From NCBI GenBank assembly GCA_020429185.1, contig JAGQLO010000012.1, forward strand, positions 1 to 35,349: a stretch of 35,349 nt of DNA. The letters are read 5' to 3'. The notes beneath the pieces are model-generated. The model did not search any database and had not been told where the DNA came from. It saw only the letters and a list, made by a program, of their open reading frames with translations. This DNA is from Candidatus Doudnabacteria bacterium (GTDB taxonomy: Bacteria > Patescibacteriota > JABMPQ01 > JAGQLO01). The translations under genes were made by a program, and so were the position numbers. Positions 8,346 to 16,011 of this stretch are shown one piece after another (the first letter of the stretch is position 1; each line of letters begins with the position of its first letter).

Positions 8346-8732
8346 TTATTCCGTGGTCACACCGTCAAAATGTTCTTCACTCTCGTCGGCCTTCGTGGCA
8401 TGCACCACCCCGTCTTTGTGTTCTGGTGGAGAGTACACCGAATAGAGCTTCAACTCTTCGGTTCCGGTATTGATCACGTTGTGTTCGGTACCAGCCGGAA
8501 TCACAACAGCGAAATCGTCTTCCATGTTGTACTCCACGCCATCCAACATAGCGGTCGCCTCACCCTGCTCAATGCGAATGAACTGATCAAGATGATGCGT
8601 TTCAAGTCCGATTTCATCACCCGGCTGAATATTCATCAGCACGAGCTGACTGTTCTTTGCCGTATACAACACACGGCGATAATCCGTATTTTTGAGCGTT
8701 TCTTGCTCGATATTTGCAACGTATCCCTTCAT
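8346..8732 (-). CDS. Small single-domain cupin
   Basis: A 128-residue protein of the cupin_2 type. Motif 1 appears as ETHHLDQFIRIEQGEA (about residues 44-59) and motif 2 as VIPAGTEHNVINTG (about 77-90), giving likely metal ligands from the two histidines of THH and the histidine of TEH; the usual Glu of motif 1 is replaced by Gln. Small cupins of this type are widespread and may be isomerases, oxygenases or sugar-binding proteins, so the reaction cannot be assigned. It has no signal peptide. The ATG at 8732 has no Shine-Dalgarno. A TATAAT lies 34 nt upstream, so this gene should have a short leader of about 27 nt. It follows the C39 peptidase gene but is transcribed separately. Confidence 0.8.
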   Translation of the reverse strand: MKGYVANIEQETLKNTDYRRVLYTAKNSQLVLMNIQPGDEIGLETHHLDQFIRIEQGEATAMLDGVEYNMEDDFAVVIPAGTEHNVINTGTEELKLYSVYSPPEHKDGVVHATKADESEEHFDGVTTE

Positions 8733-8766
8733 AAGATTGATGATGAGTAAGACAAACGGATCTGCA

Positions 8767-8772
8767 ATTATA
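8767..8772 (-). promoter_or_regulatory. Consensus -10 (TATAAT) of the cupin gene
   Basis: TATAAT on the minus strand, 34 nt before the ATG at 8732. The -35 region (TTTTGG at 17 nt) is weak. Confidence 0.5.
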
Positions 8773-8822
8773 CAACAAATGACACAACCCCAAAAGACCC
8801 CTCAACGAAGCGCCTACAAGAC

Positions 8823-9995
8823 TTAACGACTTCCAAGTGGGCGAACAACAAGCATGAGCTTTTCAACGGAAGGTACGTATTCGTGATAGCCAGTCGGATA
8901 ATCACGAATAGAGTTAAACAGGACATCGCCCGCCACACGAAAATCCTCACCTTTTGTCACAGCGCCCGGCTCATGTACCAAAAAGGTTCCATCTGCATCA
9001 TAGCCACGCACAACCAGCACGTGATACGGCGGCCCAGGCGGAACATAAAATGGAAATGGCAACAACCGTCCATCAATTGGAAGTGCAACCAAGTGACCCG
9101 CCGCAAGCTCAGCACGAACAGCATTCTCGTTTTGAAGCGGCTGAACATGCACTTCGGGACTCAACGAATCAAACGCATGAAGAAGCGCGGCTGTATCGGC
9201 AATCGAAAGATCTGGCTGATACCGATTTCGATCTTTCTGCCATGCTGTCACATGCAACAGATCTGCTCGAGCAACAGAAGCAGGCACCGGCTCACCTTCA
9301 CCACGCAGCCAACGCATGGCCATCAATACAATCGCCTCTTCACATCCCTCCTGAAACGTTTCATTTCCCCATTCCCCAAGTGGCGCCTGTGAGATGAACG
9401 GAACCTCTAGCCGTACAGATGAAGGCAACGAAGACCGATCTACCGACGGTGCTAACTGTACAGGAATACGAACGAGGTTTTCCGACGTAATCCCAGTTCC
9501 AAATTCAGACATGATACGGAACGCGTCTGCTGGACGCCCCAGATAATGCCGGACTTTTGCAACTGGATCGACATACCACGCTTCTCCGTTGCGCTCGACC
9601 TGTAACAAAATACGACCAGCCGTTCGATCACGCATCGCCTGATCACCTACACCCTGTTCACCCACAACAGGAATGCGAGCTAAGTCGGCATTTGTAATGC
9701 CAACAGAATGTTCTCGCATAATCCGAAACGCATCGTCGGGACGTCCAAGATACGTACGAGTGGCTGAAGCAGGATCCACGTACCAAGCCTCTCCATTCCG
9801 CTCGACATCTAACAAGATCTGCCCTTTTGTTCGCTCGCCAAGTTCGTATGCAAAGACCGCCTCCACCCGACGCGGAACAGCAACGAGCAGCGCGAGAGAA
9901 ATCACGCCACAATACGCAAACAATCGAAACAAAAAAGGGAAGATAGTCCTAGATCTATTGAATAGATAAGATAGCACGCCGCAACAAGGACTCAT
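8823..9995 (-). CDS. Exported C39-like peptidase with two N-terminal repeat domains
   Basis: I start this at the ATG at 9995, which overlaps the TGA of the VOC gene (TGATG) and suggests translational coupling. The 390-residue product has a hydrophobic N-terminal segment (about 18-42), then two tandem repeats of about 55 residues (about 50-110 and 120-180), each with ILLxVERNGEAWYVDP and YLGRPxDAFRIM. The C-terminal domain is C39-like (VPFISQAPLGEW, GCEEAIVLM with likely nucleophile Cys218, YHVLVVRGYD with His325). The paralogue at 22449-23282 has QDPG where this protein has HEPG, so the third catalytic position differs. Similar architectures are common in CPR genomes. I infer cell-envelope proteolysis or peptide processing; the target is unknown. 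Confidence 0.8.
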   Translation of the reverse strand: MSPCCGVLSYLFNRSRTIFPFLFRLFAYCGVISLALLVAVPRRVEAVFAYELGERTKGQILLDVERNGEAWYVDPASATRTYLGRPDDAFRIMREHSVGITNADLARIPVVGEQGVGDQAMRDRTAGRILLQVERNGEAWYVDPVAKVRHYLGRPADAFRIMSEFGTGITSENLVRIPVQLAPSVDRSSLPSSVRLEVPFISQAPLGEWGNETFQEGCEEAIVLMAMRWLRGEGEPVPASVARADLLHVTAWQKDRNRYQPDLSIADTAALLHAFDSLSPEVHVQPLQNENAVRAELAAGHLVALPIDGRLLPFPFYVPPGPPYHVLVVRGYDADGTFLVHEPGAVTKGEDFRVAGDVLFNSIRDYPTGYHEYVPSVEKLMLVVRPLGSR

Positions 9996-10363
9996 CAATA
10001 CACACAAACTTCAACGTTGTTTCCATCACGATCACGGACAAACGCAGCGTAGTAGGTATCCGAATAGTCAGGTCGAGGACCAGGTTCGCCGTTCGTAGTA
10101 GCGCCTGCCTCTAATGCTACCTGGTAAAACGCATCCACCTGCTCCTTGTTCTTTGCACGAAATGCAATATGAACACGTCTATGCGGTGGATCCGACTCCT
10201 CCGGAACAGAGAGTTCAAATTCAGGATGTTCTCCCTCACCCCATCCCCAAAATCGACCCTCCTGACCAAGTACAATCTTCATGCCAAGCACCGCAAGCAC
10301 TTGATCATAAAAGAGCTTACTTTTCTCCAAGTCCGATACGCGAATTGTAAGATGATCAAGCAT
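9995..10363 (-). CDS. VOC/glyoxalase-fold protein
   Basis: The ATG at 10363 gives a 122-residue protein starting LDHLTIRVSDLEKSKLFY, the standard opening of the vicinal oxygen chelate fold, and ending FVRDRDGNNVEVCVY, the usual metal-ligand Glu segment. His3 (LDH), the VHIAF histidine and the Glu of NNVE are likely ligands. Substrate unknown: glyoxalase, dioxygenase and antibiotic-resistance relatives share the fold. It is a paralogue of 15438-15833. Its stop overlaps the start of the C39 peptidase gene, and it begins about 20 nt after the M23-like gene, so these three form one transcription unit. An in-frame TTG 24 nt upstream is less likely. Confidence 0.85.
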   Translation of the reverse strand: MLDHLTIRVSDLEKSKLFYDQVLAVLGMKIVLGQEGRFWGWGEGEHPEFELSVPEESDPPHRRVHIAFRAKNKEQVDAFYQVALEAGATTNGEPGPRPDYSDTYYAAFVRDRDGNNVEVCVY

Positions 10364-10383
10364 GTCCAAAGGATCTACTAGGA

Positions 10384-11721
10384 TCAAGTAGCTGTATTCG
10401 ATCGAGCCATCGTTGCATTCTGTCCACGATCATACAGCTTTGCATGTTCTGAAAACTCAGAAACTTGATCCGGAGTTTTACCAGAAACATATTCGACACG
10501 AAGCTGATCTTCTGGCAACACTTGAATCAGCAACGTTCCAACAACTGCACCCGGAACAAGCTGAACGCTCTCAGTAAAGACTGATCCATTCCAACCCACA
10601 CCGCGAGCATCGAGAAATTGTCGCTCAGCAAGTTGATACTTCACAACCCCTGAGGAAACATCAACATCTGCGAAATCAAGAGCCTCACCAGAGACCGTAA
10701 ATTGACGCGGCCGACCTTCGAAGTCACCGATCGAGACAGTAAGAGCATCTGTATCAAAGTTGTCATACGCAAGCGTCAAATGACCTTGGTAATACCCCTC
10801 AGATCCACCTCCAAATTGAGTCGATCCAAGATACCCATTGGTCCCTTCTGCAAACCAGTTTCCTATTGCCTTCCCAGCGATGTCGTAATCGAGTTTGCCG
10901 TCCGGGTCAGAGCTGTCACCCACATATTTCGGACGCAATTTAGCAGCAACATCATCCGAGAAATACGCTAGCGGAGAAACGGTATGAAGTTTCCAAGGCT
11001 CTGCGTTGTTGTAGGCAGTTGGATACAACAATCCCGGAAGTGACACTGTTGTATCCCAAACAGCAAAGTCGAGACTCTGTCCACCAACAGATCCAATCAC
11101 GTCTCCTGACTTCACAGGAATGCGAATGTTTCCTTGATTGTTCGGACCCCAGTCTGCCGGCAGCTGCGCCTGAAGCTCAGGAGCGAAGTCAGTTAGAAGG
11201 TCGTAGTAACTAAAGAATGTACAAGAGTACGTGATAACAATACGCCAACGCTCGTCTCCTTCTTCATGATGCTCCACCCCAACAACCATTCCATCCGCAG
11301 GAGCGTAGACCGGATAGGTATCTTTAGGGGCCGAAGGATTTGTTTGGTAGTAGTACTGGTGATCTACAGGAGTGACGTGCGTTGTGACCATCAACCCATG
11401 AGGAACGATGACCCCGATGTCGTTCGGATCCATCGGAACATGCGTCAGCTCCTTTGAACCTTCGCCCTCGCACTGACCTCCAGATAGAAAAAAACCCTTC
11501 TCTACAGGGTCCGTTGAATTCGCAAGTTCATCAGGATTTCCCGTAAATTGCATCTCAGAACTCGTCGTAAATTCAGACACGCCCTCAAAAAACGTATCGA
11601 TGCCCTTGCCCTTTGAAAGAAGAAAAAACACGCCTACCGCAGCGACAAAAATAACGACAACACTTACAACAACCATGACTCCATGTTTCATGGGCGCTTT
11701 TGACCGTACTTGGTCTTCCAT
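10384..11721 (-). CDS. Membrane-anchored protein with degenerate M23 (lysostaphin-like) domain
   Basis: The ATG at 11721 gives 445 residues; a TTG 12 codons upstream is also open but is close to the predicted transcription start. A membrane helix spans about residues 15-38. From about 110 to 250 the sequence follows the layout of an M23 peptidase beta-sandwich (YPVYAPADGMVVGVEHH, GDVIGSVGGQSLDFAVWDT), but the HxH zinc motif is replaced by LDFAVW, so it is probably not an active metallopeptidase. The remaining roughly 190 residues are not recognised. I infer an extracytoplasmic wall-binding or scaffold protein. The extended -10 TGCTATAGT about 40 nt upstream is a likely promoter for this gene and the VOC and C39 genes that follow. 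Confidence 0.65.
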   Translation of the reverse strand: MEDQVRSKAPMKHGVMVVVSVVVIFVAAVGVFFLLSKGKGIDTFFEGVSEFTTSSEMQFTGNPDELANSTDPVEKGFFLSGGQCEGEGSKELTHVPMDPNDIGVIVPHGLMVTTHVTPVDHQYYYQTNPSAPKDTYPVYAPADGMVVGVEHHEEGDERWRIVITYSCTFFSYYDLLTDFAPELQAQLPADWGPNNQGNIRIPVKSGDVIGSVGGQSLDFAVWDTTVSLPGLLYPTAYNNAEPWKLHTVSPLAYFSDDVAAKLRPKYVGDSSDPDGKLDYDIAGKAIGNWFAEGTNGYLGSTQFGGGSEGYYQGHLTLAYDNFDTDALTVSIGDFEGRPRQFTVSGEALDFADVDVSSGVVKYQLAERQFLDARGVGWNGSVFTESVQLVPGAVVGTLLIQVLPEDQLRVEYVSGKTPDQVSEFSEHAKLYDRGQNATMARSNTAT

Positions 11722-11756
11722 ATTGTTTATTCTGTGTTCAGTTAAAGGAAACTCCA

Positions 11757-11765
11757 AGCACTATA
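11757..11765 (-). promoter_or_regulatory. Extended -10 (TGC TATAGT) of the M23-like/VOC/C39 unit
   Basis: On the minus strand TTTTGC-TATAGT lies about 38 nt before the ATG at 11721. It sits in the roughly 110-nt gap after the permease gene. Position accurate to 1-2 nt. Confidence 0.4.
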
Positions 11766-11831
11766 GCAAAACGAAGTGGACGAGAATATCTCAACATCGC
11801 TATGCATCACACAACGATCGGTATGTAAGCC

Positions 11832-13355
11832 TCACGCGTCTCGCAACGCCACGACAGGATCCAGCGCCGCCGCTTTTCGAGCAGGGAAGAACGCGCCCAC
11901 GAACGCAGCCAAAGCTGTTGCCAACACGGAAATAAGTCCAGTGAACGGCGTAACACCAAAGAACGCAAAGGCTGGCGGATTTACGCTACTAATACCGCCC
12001 AGCGAGGCAAGCTGGAAAAACAGTACGTCACCCCATCCAATCGAAACGCCAATCGTCAGCGCGACACTCAACACAGAACTGATCACGAACGCGACAACAG
12101 CAATCACAGCTGCATACAGGAAGATAATCTTCACGACATCACGCTTCCGCGCGCCAACCGCGCGAAACACTCCGATTTCACGACGCGAATCGCGCACAAT
12201 GCGCGCCAACGACATCCACACCAACAACGACGAAATAAGCAACAAGAATCCGCCTATCCAGTACCCCGCATTCCGGGCAAAAGAGAGAAGTTCGCTAAAC
12301 ACCGCTTTTGAGTCAGCAATTGGAAATACGTTCACTCGCTCTTGAGACAACACAATTTCCTGAGGACTAAAGCTAAAGAAACTTGCACCTTCTTCGCCCA
12401 GAAAATCTGCTTGCATGTCGTCTTCGCTTGCATACTCAGCAATGATAGACGTTGCCACCGTTGTACTCTCAAGCTGAGAAGCAACTTCAGCATGCAACAC
12501 ATTGCCCACTAACAAGTCGGTCGTTCCAAAATCAGAAGCTCCTCCAAAAAAACTATCACCAGGCAACACACCAACTACCACTAACTCAATAGATGTAGTT
12601 TCGACATCTGATTCACTAGTCTCAACGTCTCGACCAAACTCCTCACGCGGCTCAGCAAATGATTTCCGTTGTAGGACAACAGGAAGTCCGATTGTGTCTT
12701 GTAATAGGCGGTTCTTCTTTTCAAATTCTTCCTGAGAACGACGCACACTCGGATCACGTGGCTCTACATACCCCTGAAGCGCCAATGCGGCAACGGCCGG
12801 CACCAACACTGGAACTCGACCATCAACCCGTTCCGAAAGCGAATACCCATCTTGAACGTACGGGTCCATAAATTGCGCATCAAGCGTGCTAACACGTAAC
12901 GATTGCAACAGATACGCGGAATCACTGTCGGACGAATCGAACGTCGAATAGGTCGTCGCACCTTCTGCAGTGTCTGAAAGACGTGTTGTAAGACCAAACG
13001 CAAACGTATCCTCAATCGATGTACGAACATACGTGTCGACCACAATGTCTCTCGCACTCATGTCTGTCGCAATGCGATCTGCTTGCTCAACGGAAAGATA
13101 CCGAGCATATGGATCAAATTCGGGTGCAACATCCTTCTGCTCGGGCTCGGCCAGCGTTACCGTCGTAAACCAGCGATCATTTGTAGGTGCCCTCAGCAGA
13201 TCAAACACCATGTTTTCAACGCCCTTAGCCGCAAAGCTTGCAGACATCAACACAACGATTCCAAGGGACATCATAATCGCCGTTCCAATACTTCGACCCT
13301 TTCTGGCTAACAACTTGGATTTGGTCAGTATGAACGCATCTCGAAGATTCAGCAT
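11832..13355 (-). CDS. ABC transporter permease, MacB/FtsX type
   Basis: A 507-residue membrane protein with the MacB-type layout: one N-terminal helix (about 22-45), a large extracytoplasmic domain (about 55-350) and three C-terminal helices in the FtsX fold (about 370-392, 415-445, 465-490). The cytoplasmic coupling segment SRREIGVFRAVGARKRDVV and the ending PARKAAALDPVVALRDA are hallmark sequences of the family. It starts 9 nt after the ATPase gene at 13365-14030, with which it forms a two-component transporter. MacB-like systems use a mechanotransmission cycle to move lipoproteins, peptides or antibiotics from the outer face of the membrane. The downstream M23-like and C39 peptidase genes suggest envelope or peptide-export work, but the substrate is unknown. 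Confidence 0.9.
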   Translation of the reverse strand: MLNLRDAFILTKSKLLARKGRSIGTAIMMSLGIVVLMSASFAAKGVENMVFDLLRAPTNDRWFTTVTLAEPEQKDVAPEFDPYARYLSVEQADRIATDMSARDIVVDTYVRTSIEDTFAFGLTTRLSDTAEGATTYSTFDSSDSDSAYLLQSLRVSTLDAQFMDPYVQDGYSLSERVDGRVPVLVPAVAALALQGYVEPRDPSVRRSQEEFEKKNRLLQDTIGLPVVLQRKSFAEPREEFGRDVETSESDVETTSIELVVVGVLPGDSFFGGASDFGTTDLLVGNVLHAEVASQLESTTVATSIIAEYASEDDMQADFLGEEGASFFSFSPQEIVLSQERVNVFPIADSKAVFSELLSFARNAGYWIGGFLLLISSLLVWMSLARIVRDSRREIGVFRAVGARKRDVVKIIFLYAAVIAVVAFVISSVLSVALTIGVSIGWGDVLFFQLASLGGISSVNPPAFAFFGVTPFTGLISVLATALAAFVGAFFPARKAAALDPVVALRDA

Positions 13356-13364
13356 AAAAATATG

Positions 13365-14030
13365 CTAAGCAACAACTTCACCGTCTTCCAGGCGAATAAT
13401 CCGATTCGCCGTCGCAGCCACATTTTCATCATGTGTCACCAGCACAAGTGTCATGCCACGATCTCGATTCAGATTTTGCAACAACGACAACACATCGGCG
13501 GTTGTGTTTTTATCGAGATTGCCCGTGGGTTCATCGGCAAACAAGATTTTAGGTTCATGCGCAACTGCACGCGCAATAGCTACACGCTGCTGCTGCCCAC
13601 CCGAAAGCTCAGAAGGCTTGTGAGAAAGACGATCCTTTAACCCAACAGCTTCAATAGCCGTTGCGGCAGCCGCTGCTCGCGCTTCCGGCGACTCAGAACC
13701 AAACATCATGGGCACCTCGACATTTTGCTGCAAACTCAAGAACGGCTGAAGATAAAAAGCCTGAAAAATAAAGCCCATCTTTTTATTGCGGAATGAGGAT
13801 AATTCCGCATCAGTCATGTCACGCAAACTAGTGCCATCAATACGTACCTCGCCAGAAGAAGGCTTATCAAGGCCCCCAAGCAATTGCAGCAATGTTGTTT
13901 TTCCAGAGCCCGAAGTGCCCACAATCGCCACAAACTCACCTTCTTCGATTGAAACGTCCACACCTTTTAACGCAAACACCGTATCGGACTTCATTTCGTA
14001 TCGCTTCTCAAGATCGGAACCGTAGATCAT
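13365..14030 (-). CDS. ABC transporter ATP-binding protein, MacB/LolD type
   Basis: From the ATG at 14030 this is a 221-residue nucleotide-binding subunit with Walker A GTSGSGKTTLLQ, Q-loop region FIFQAFYLQPFLS, signature LSGGQQQRVAIARA, Walker B ILFADEPTGNLD and switch histidine in VLVTHDENVA. These match the MacB/LolD/FtsE branch that pairs with FtsX-type permeases, and the permease follows 9 nt later. The longer open frame from 14060 lacks support; a TG-TATTCT extended -10 lies just before the chosen ATG, leaving a leader of only about 10-17 nt without a Shine-Dalgarno. It energises the transporter by ATP hydrolysis at the inner face of the membrane. Confidence 0.92.
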   Translation of the reverse strand: MIYGSDLEKRYEMKSDTVFALKGVDVSIEEGEFVAIVGTSGSGKTTLLQLLGGLDKPSSGEVRIDGTSLRDMTDAELSSFRNKKMGFIFQAFYLQPFLSLQQNVEVPMMFGSESPEARAAAAATAIEAVGLKDRLSHKPSELSGGQQQRVAIARAVAHEPKILFADEPTGNLDKNTTADVLSLLQNLNRDRGMTLVLVTHDENVAATANRIIRLEDGEVVA

Positions 14031-14101
14031 AGACGTATATTGGTGACCTAAGAATACCACGAAACGTCACCCACATCTTGGAGTCTGCGAGCTGCAGACA
14101 C

Positions 14102-14130
14102 GTGACAACACGGGGCCACCATGATACATC
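14102..14130 (+). promoter_or_regulatory. Candidate promoter of the GC-rich membrane protein gene
   Basis: GTGACA (14102-14107), 17-nt spacer ending in TGA, TACATC (14125-14130), which would act as an extended -10. Predicted leader of about 23 nt carries the Shine-Dalgarno. Confidence 0.35.
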
Positions 14131-14148
14131 TATCCCTTCCCTGCCCAA

Positions 14149-14154
14149 CGGAGG
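14149..14154 (+). promoter_or_regulatory. Shine-Dalgarno deciding the ATG at 14160
   Basis: CGGAGG about 5 nt before the ATG at 14160. An in-frame ATG at 14121 lies before it and is rejected. Confidence 0.75.
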
Positions 14155-14159
14155 ATCAA

Positions 14160-14672
14160 ATGGGATGTTTGCTTGTAGCCCTGTTCCTTGTAGTCGCCGC
14201 GGCGTTCGCACTGGCTATCGCATGGGGCGTGCTGCCCTTCGCGGTAATCGTTCTTGTGGTGACCGGCGTATGCATCCTGATCGGATATAGCACCAAAGAA
14301 GAAAAGGGTGCGGTCGCGGGTCTCGTGATCGGACTACTCCTCTCTGCACTGTCGTCCTATCTGTTCTTCCAACACGGATGGAACCAGTGGATGGGTGGCA
14401 AAGAGTCGGTGCACACGCAGTCGCAGCAACAAGAAGTTGTGAAAAAGGCGGAAGCGAACTACACCAAGCGACGCACCCGCGCACTCACAACGTATCGCGA
14501 CGTCAGCACCCGATCGTGCAAGAAGTACGCTGTTCCAGCGCGTGAACAGCAAGTGTTCGCAAATCACACGAAGGGTGAACGATTCACGGCACGTTGCTTC
14601 TGCTACCAGAGCAAGGAATGCCAAGGTAATGAGATCTGCAGAAACCGGCTCTGCTATCCCAAAGACTGGTAA
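14160..14672 (+). CDS. GC-rich small membrane protein with Cys-rich C-terminus
   Basis: No family recognised. The 170 residues from the Shine-Dalgarno-supported ATG start with two closely spaced hydrophobic stretches (about 3-23 and 24-44), a short charged loop (STKEEKG) and a third hydrophobic segment (about 52-73). A hydrophilic basic part follows. The end holds at least six cysteines (SCKKY, ARCFCYQ, KECQGNEICRNRLCYP), which suggests a disulfide-stabilised or metal-binding knob outside the cell, depending on topology. Composition is GC-richer than in flanking genes. It stands alone on the plus strand between minus-strand operons and has its own terminator, like the other three GC-rich genes of the window. 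Confidence 0.75.
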   Translation: MGCLLVALFLVVAAAFALAIAWGVLPFAVIVLVVTGVCILIGYSTKEEKGAVAGLVIGLLLSALSSYLFFQHGWNQWMGGKESVHTQSQQQEVVKKAEANYTKRRTRALTTYRDVSTRSCKKYAVPAREQQVFANHTKGERFTARCFCYQSKECQGNEICRNRLCYPKDW

Positions 14673-14675
14673 TAC

Positions 14676-14714
14676 CACCTTACTGTAGTTCGACACAGGA
14701 GGTGTTTTTCTTTT
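14676..14714 (+). terminator. Terminator after the GC-rich membrane protein gene
   Basis: CACCT (14676-14680) pairs with AGGTG (14700-14704) and CTGT with ACAG inside it, with a small internal loop; TTTTTCTTTT follows. Confidence 0.65.
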
Positions 14715-14729
14715 ATGAAGGCCGTGCCA

Positions 14730-14753
14730 AAACAAAACACCCCTCTCGGGGTG
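14730..14753 (-). terminator. Terminator after the S51 peptidase gene (part of repeat copy A)
   Basis: Minus strand: CACCCC-GAGA-GGGGTG stem with a GNRA-type loop, then TTTTGTTTTG. The same hairpin recurs at 21082-21101 inside another copy of the repeat. Confidence 0.85.
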
Positions 14754-14790
14754 CCTCGTCATGGCTCCAAACTGTGAAGGAGATTGGAAC
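14731..14790 (-). repeat. Dispersed repeat, copy A (conserved block plus terminator hairpin)
   Basis: Minus strand order: GTTCCAATCTCCTTCACAG, then TTTGGAGCCATGACGAGG, then the CACCCC hairpin. It matches copy C (21082-21150) almost base for base through the hairpin, and copies B and D more loosely. It starts about 7 nt past the S51 peptidase stop. Confidence 0.75.
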
Positions 14791-14796
14791 ACTCGT

Positions 14797-15432
14797 TCAC
14801 AACTCCTCGACAGCCCCATGAACCGTGACAACGTCACCATTTACTTCTACGGCACCACCATCCTGAATGGCATAGATGGGAACGCCCTCTTCGTTCCTAC
14901 GAACATCCAATTCATCGCGCTCAAGTCCAGGATCGTAATGAACGTGTGTCAAAAACGGAACCAGATGTAAGGCCGAAAAATCTTGAAGATTCGACATGTT
15001 CGGATCAGCCGCATCTCCACCCCACGTTGCTGCCACAATAGTGGGAGACGCCAATATTGAACCCGCGCTCGTTCCCCCATAACAAACACCATGCTCAACA
15101 ACTAACTCCCGCACCACATCTAGAAACCCTGTTTTACGAGCAACCTCAAGCAGATGGAACGTATTCCCACCATTCACCCAAATCACATCTGCCTGTGAAA
15201 GTTCCCGCTTGAGTTGCTCCCTCGTTTTATGTTTCAGCGCATACCAAACAGGGTTGAGCCCAACGGCTGCTAAATCATCCATTGACTTGCATGTGTAGAA
15301 CTTATTCTCTTCCACATCAGATGCAGTTGGAATGAAGAATAACTTCGTGTCTTGAACGGGCCGGTCTAGAAAATTCAAAAACGGATCACGAAGATTTTCG
15401 GAGATACAAGACGAAGTAAGAAACAACTTCAT
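14797..15432 (-). CDS. S51-family serine peptidase (dipeptidase E/cyanophycinase-like)
   Basis: A 211-residue cytoplasmic protein of the class I glutamine-amidotransferase-like fold. Signature blocks are FFIPTASDVEENKFY (about 32-46), IWVNGGNTFHLLE (about 84-96), YGGTSAGSIL (about 118-127, nucleophile Ser122) and a likely catalytic histidine in THVHYDPG (163 or 165). PepE-type enzymes hydrolyse dipeptides with an N-terminal Asp; cyanophycinases act on Arg-Asp polymers. The length suits PepE better than cyanophycinase. The gene starts about 5 nt after the VOC gene at 15438-15833, so the two are probably co-transcribed, and ends at a strong terminator within a repeat. No Shine-Dalgarno is present. 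Confidence 0.88.
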   Translation of the reverse strand: MKLFLTSSCISENLRDPFLNFLDRPVQDTKLFFIPTASDVEENKFYTCKSMDDLAAVGLNPVWYALKHKTREQLKRELSQADVIWVNGGNTFHLLEVARKTGFLDVVRELVVEHGVCYGGTSAGSILASPTIVAATWGGDAADPNMSNLQDFSALHLVPFLTHVHYDPGLERDELDVRRNEEGVPIYAIQDGGAVEVNGDVVTVHGAVEEL

Positions 15433-15437
15433 ATTCT

Positions 15438-15833
15438 CTATTCACCTAGTTTCACAACAGAGCAAGTCGCCTCAACATTGTTTCCATCGGGATCCAGTAC
15501 AAACGCACCGTAATATGCATTTCCGTACTCGGGCCGCATTCCAGGCGCTCCATTATCCTTTCCGCCTGCGGCAAGTGCAGCTTCAAAAAAAGCTGTAACT
15601 TGTTCCTCATCGTGAGCTGTAAAAGCAATGTGAACGCAAGAAACAGCTTTCAGATTACCCTCTTCAAACATCCAAAGATGCCCTGATGAATCTTCTTGAT
15701 GCTGACTGCCAAAACCAACAGCACCGTCAAAATCTCCTTCGAATCGCTTGTACCCTAATAGCAATAGCGCTTGCTCGTAAAATGCAGCACTACGTTCGAG
15801 ATCAGTAACCTTGATTGTGACATGATCGATCAT
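15438..15833 (-). CDS. VOC/glyoxalase-fold protein
   Basis: A 131-residue single-module vicinal oxygen chelate protein: opening MIDHVTIKVTDLERSAAFY, middle VHIAFTAHDEEQVTAFF, end FVLDPDGNNVEA. Likely metal ligands are the histidine of IDH, the histidine of VHIAF and the Glu of NNVEA. It is a paralogue of 9995-10363 (same layout, PGxRPxY segment near residue 100) and less like the third VOC protein at 26583-26981. Substrate unknown. It leads the S51 peptidase gene by about 5 nt. The ATG at 15833 lacks a Shine-Dalgarno and lies about 40 nt beyond repeat copy B. Confidence 0.85.
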   Translation of the reverse strand: MIDHVTIKVTDLERSAAFYEQALLLLGYKRFEGDFDGAVGFGSQHQEDSSGHLWMFEEGNLKAVSCVHIAFTAHDEEQVTAFFEAALAAGGKDNGAPGMRPEYGNAYYGAFVLDPDGNNVEATCSVVKLGE

Positions 15834-15874
15834 AAAGACGAGCTATGTTCCCACAGGAAGCGTAGCACATACGC

Positions 15875-15970
15875 GTCTCTCAGAGTGCCTCGTTCAAAAC
15901 AGAGGTCTGCTCGCCGCCTGAAGGCGATGCTCAGACCCATGGCTCCAAACTGTGAAGGACATCGGAACCA
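15875..15970 (-). repeat. Dispersed repeat, copy B, interrupted by a second hairpin
   Basis: Minus strand: GGTTCCGATGTCCTTCACAG and TTTGGAGCCATG match copy A, then about 45 nt holding a different hairpin are inserted, after which ACGAGGCACTCTGAGAG resumes as a decayed form of copy A's hairpin. This reads as an insertion into, or replacement within, the repeat. Confidence 0.6.
15904..15937 (-). terminator. Probable terminator of the copper operon
   Basis: GGTCTG/CAGACC outer stem (15904-15909 with 15932-15937) and TCGCC/GGCGA inner stem (15911-15915 with 15923-15927); on the minus strand TCTGTTTTG follows. It lies about 75 nt after the copA stop. Confidence 0.55.
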
Positions 15971-16011
15971 TCATCAGATCACACGACAATCTCTCAATAC
16001 ATGCTGAGACA

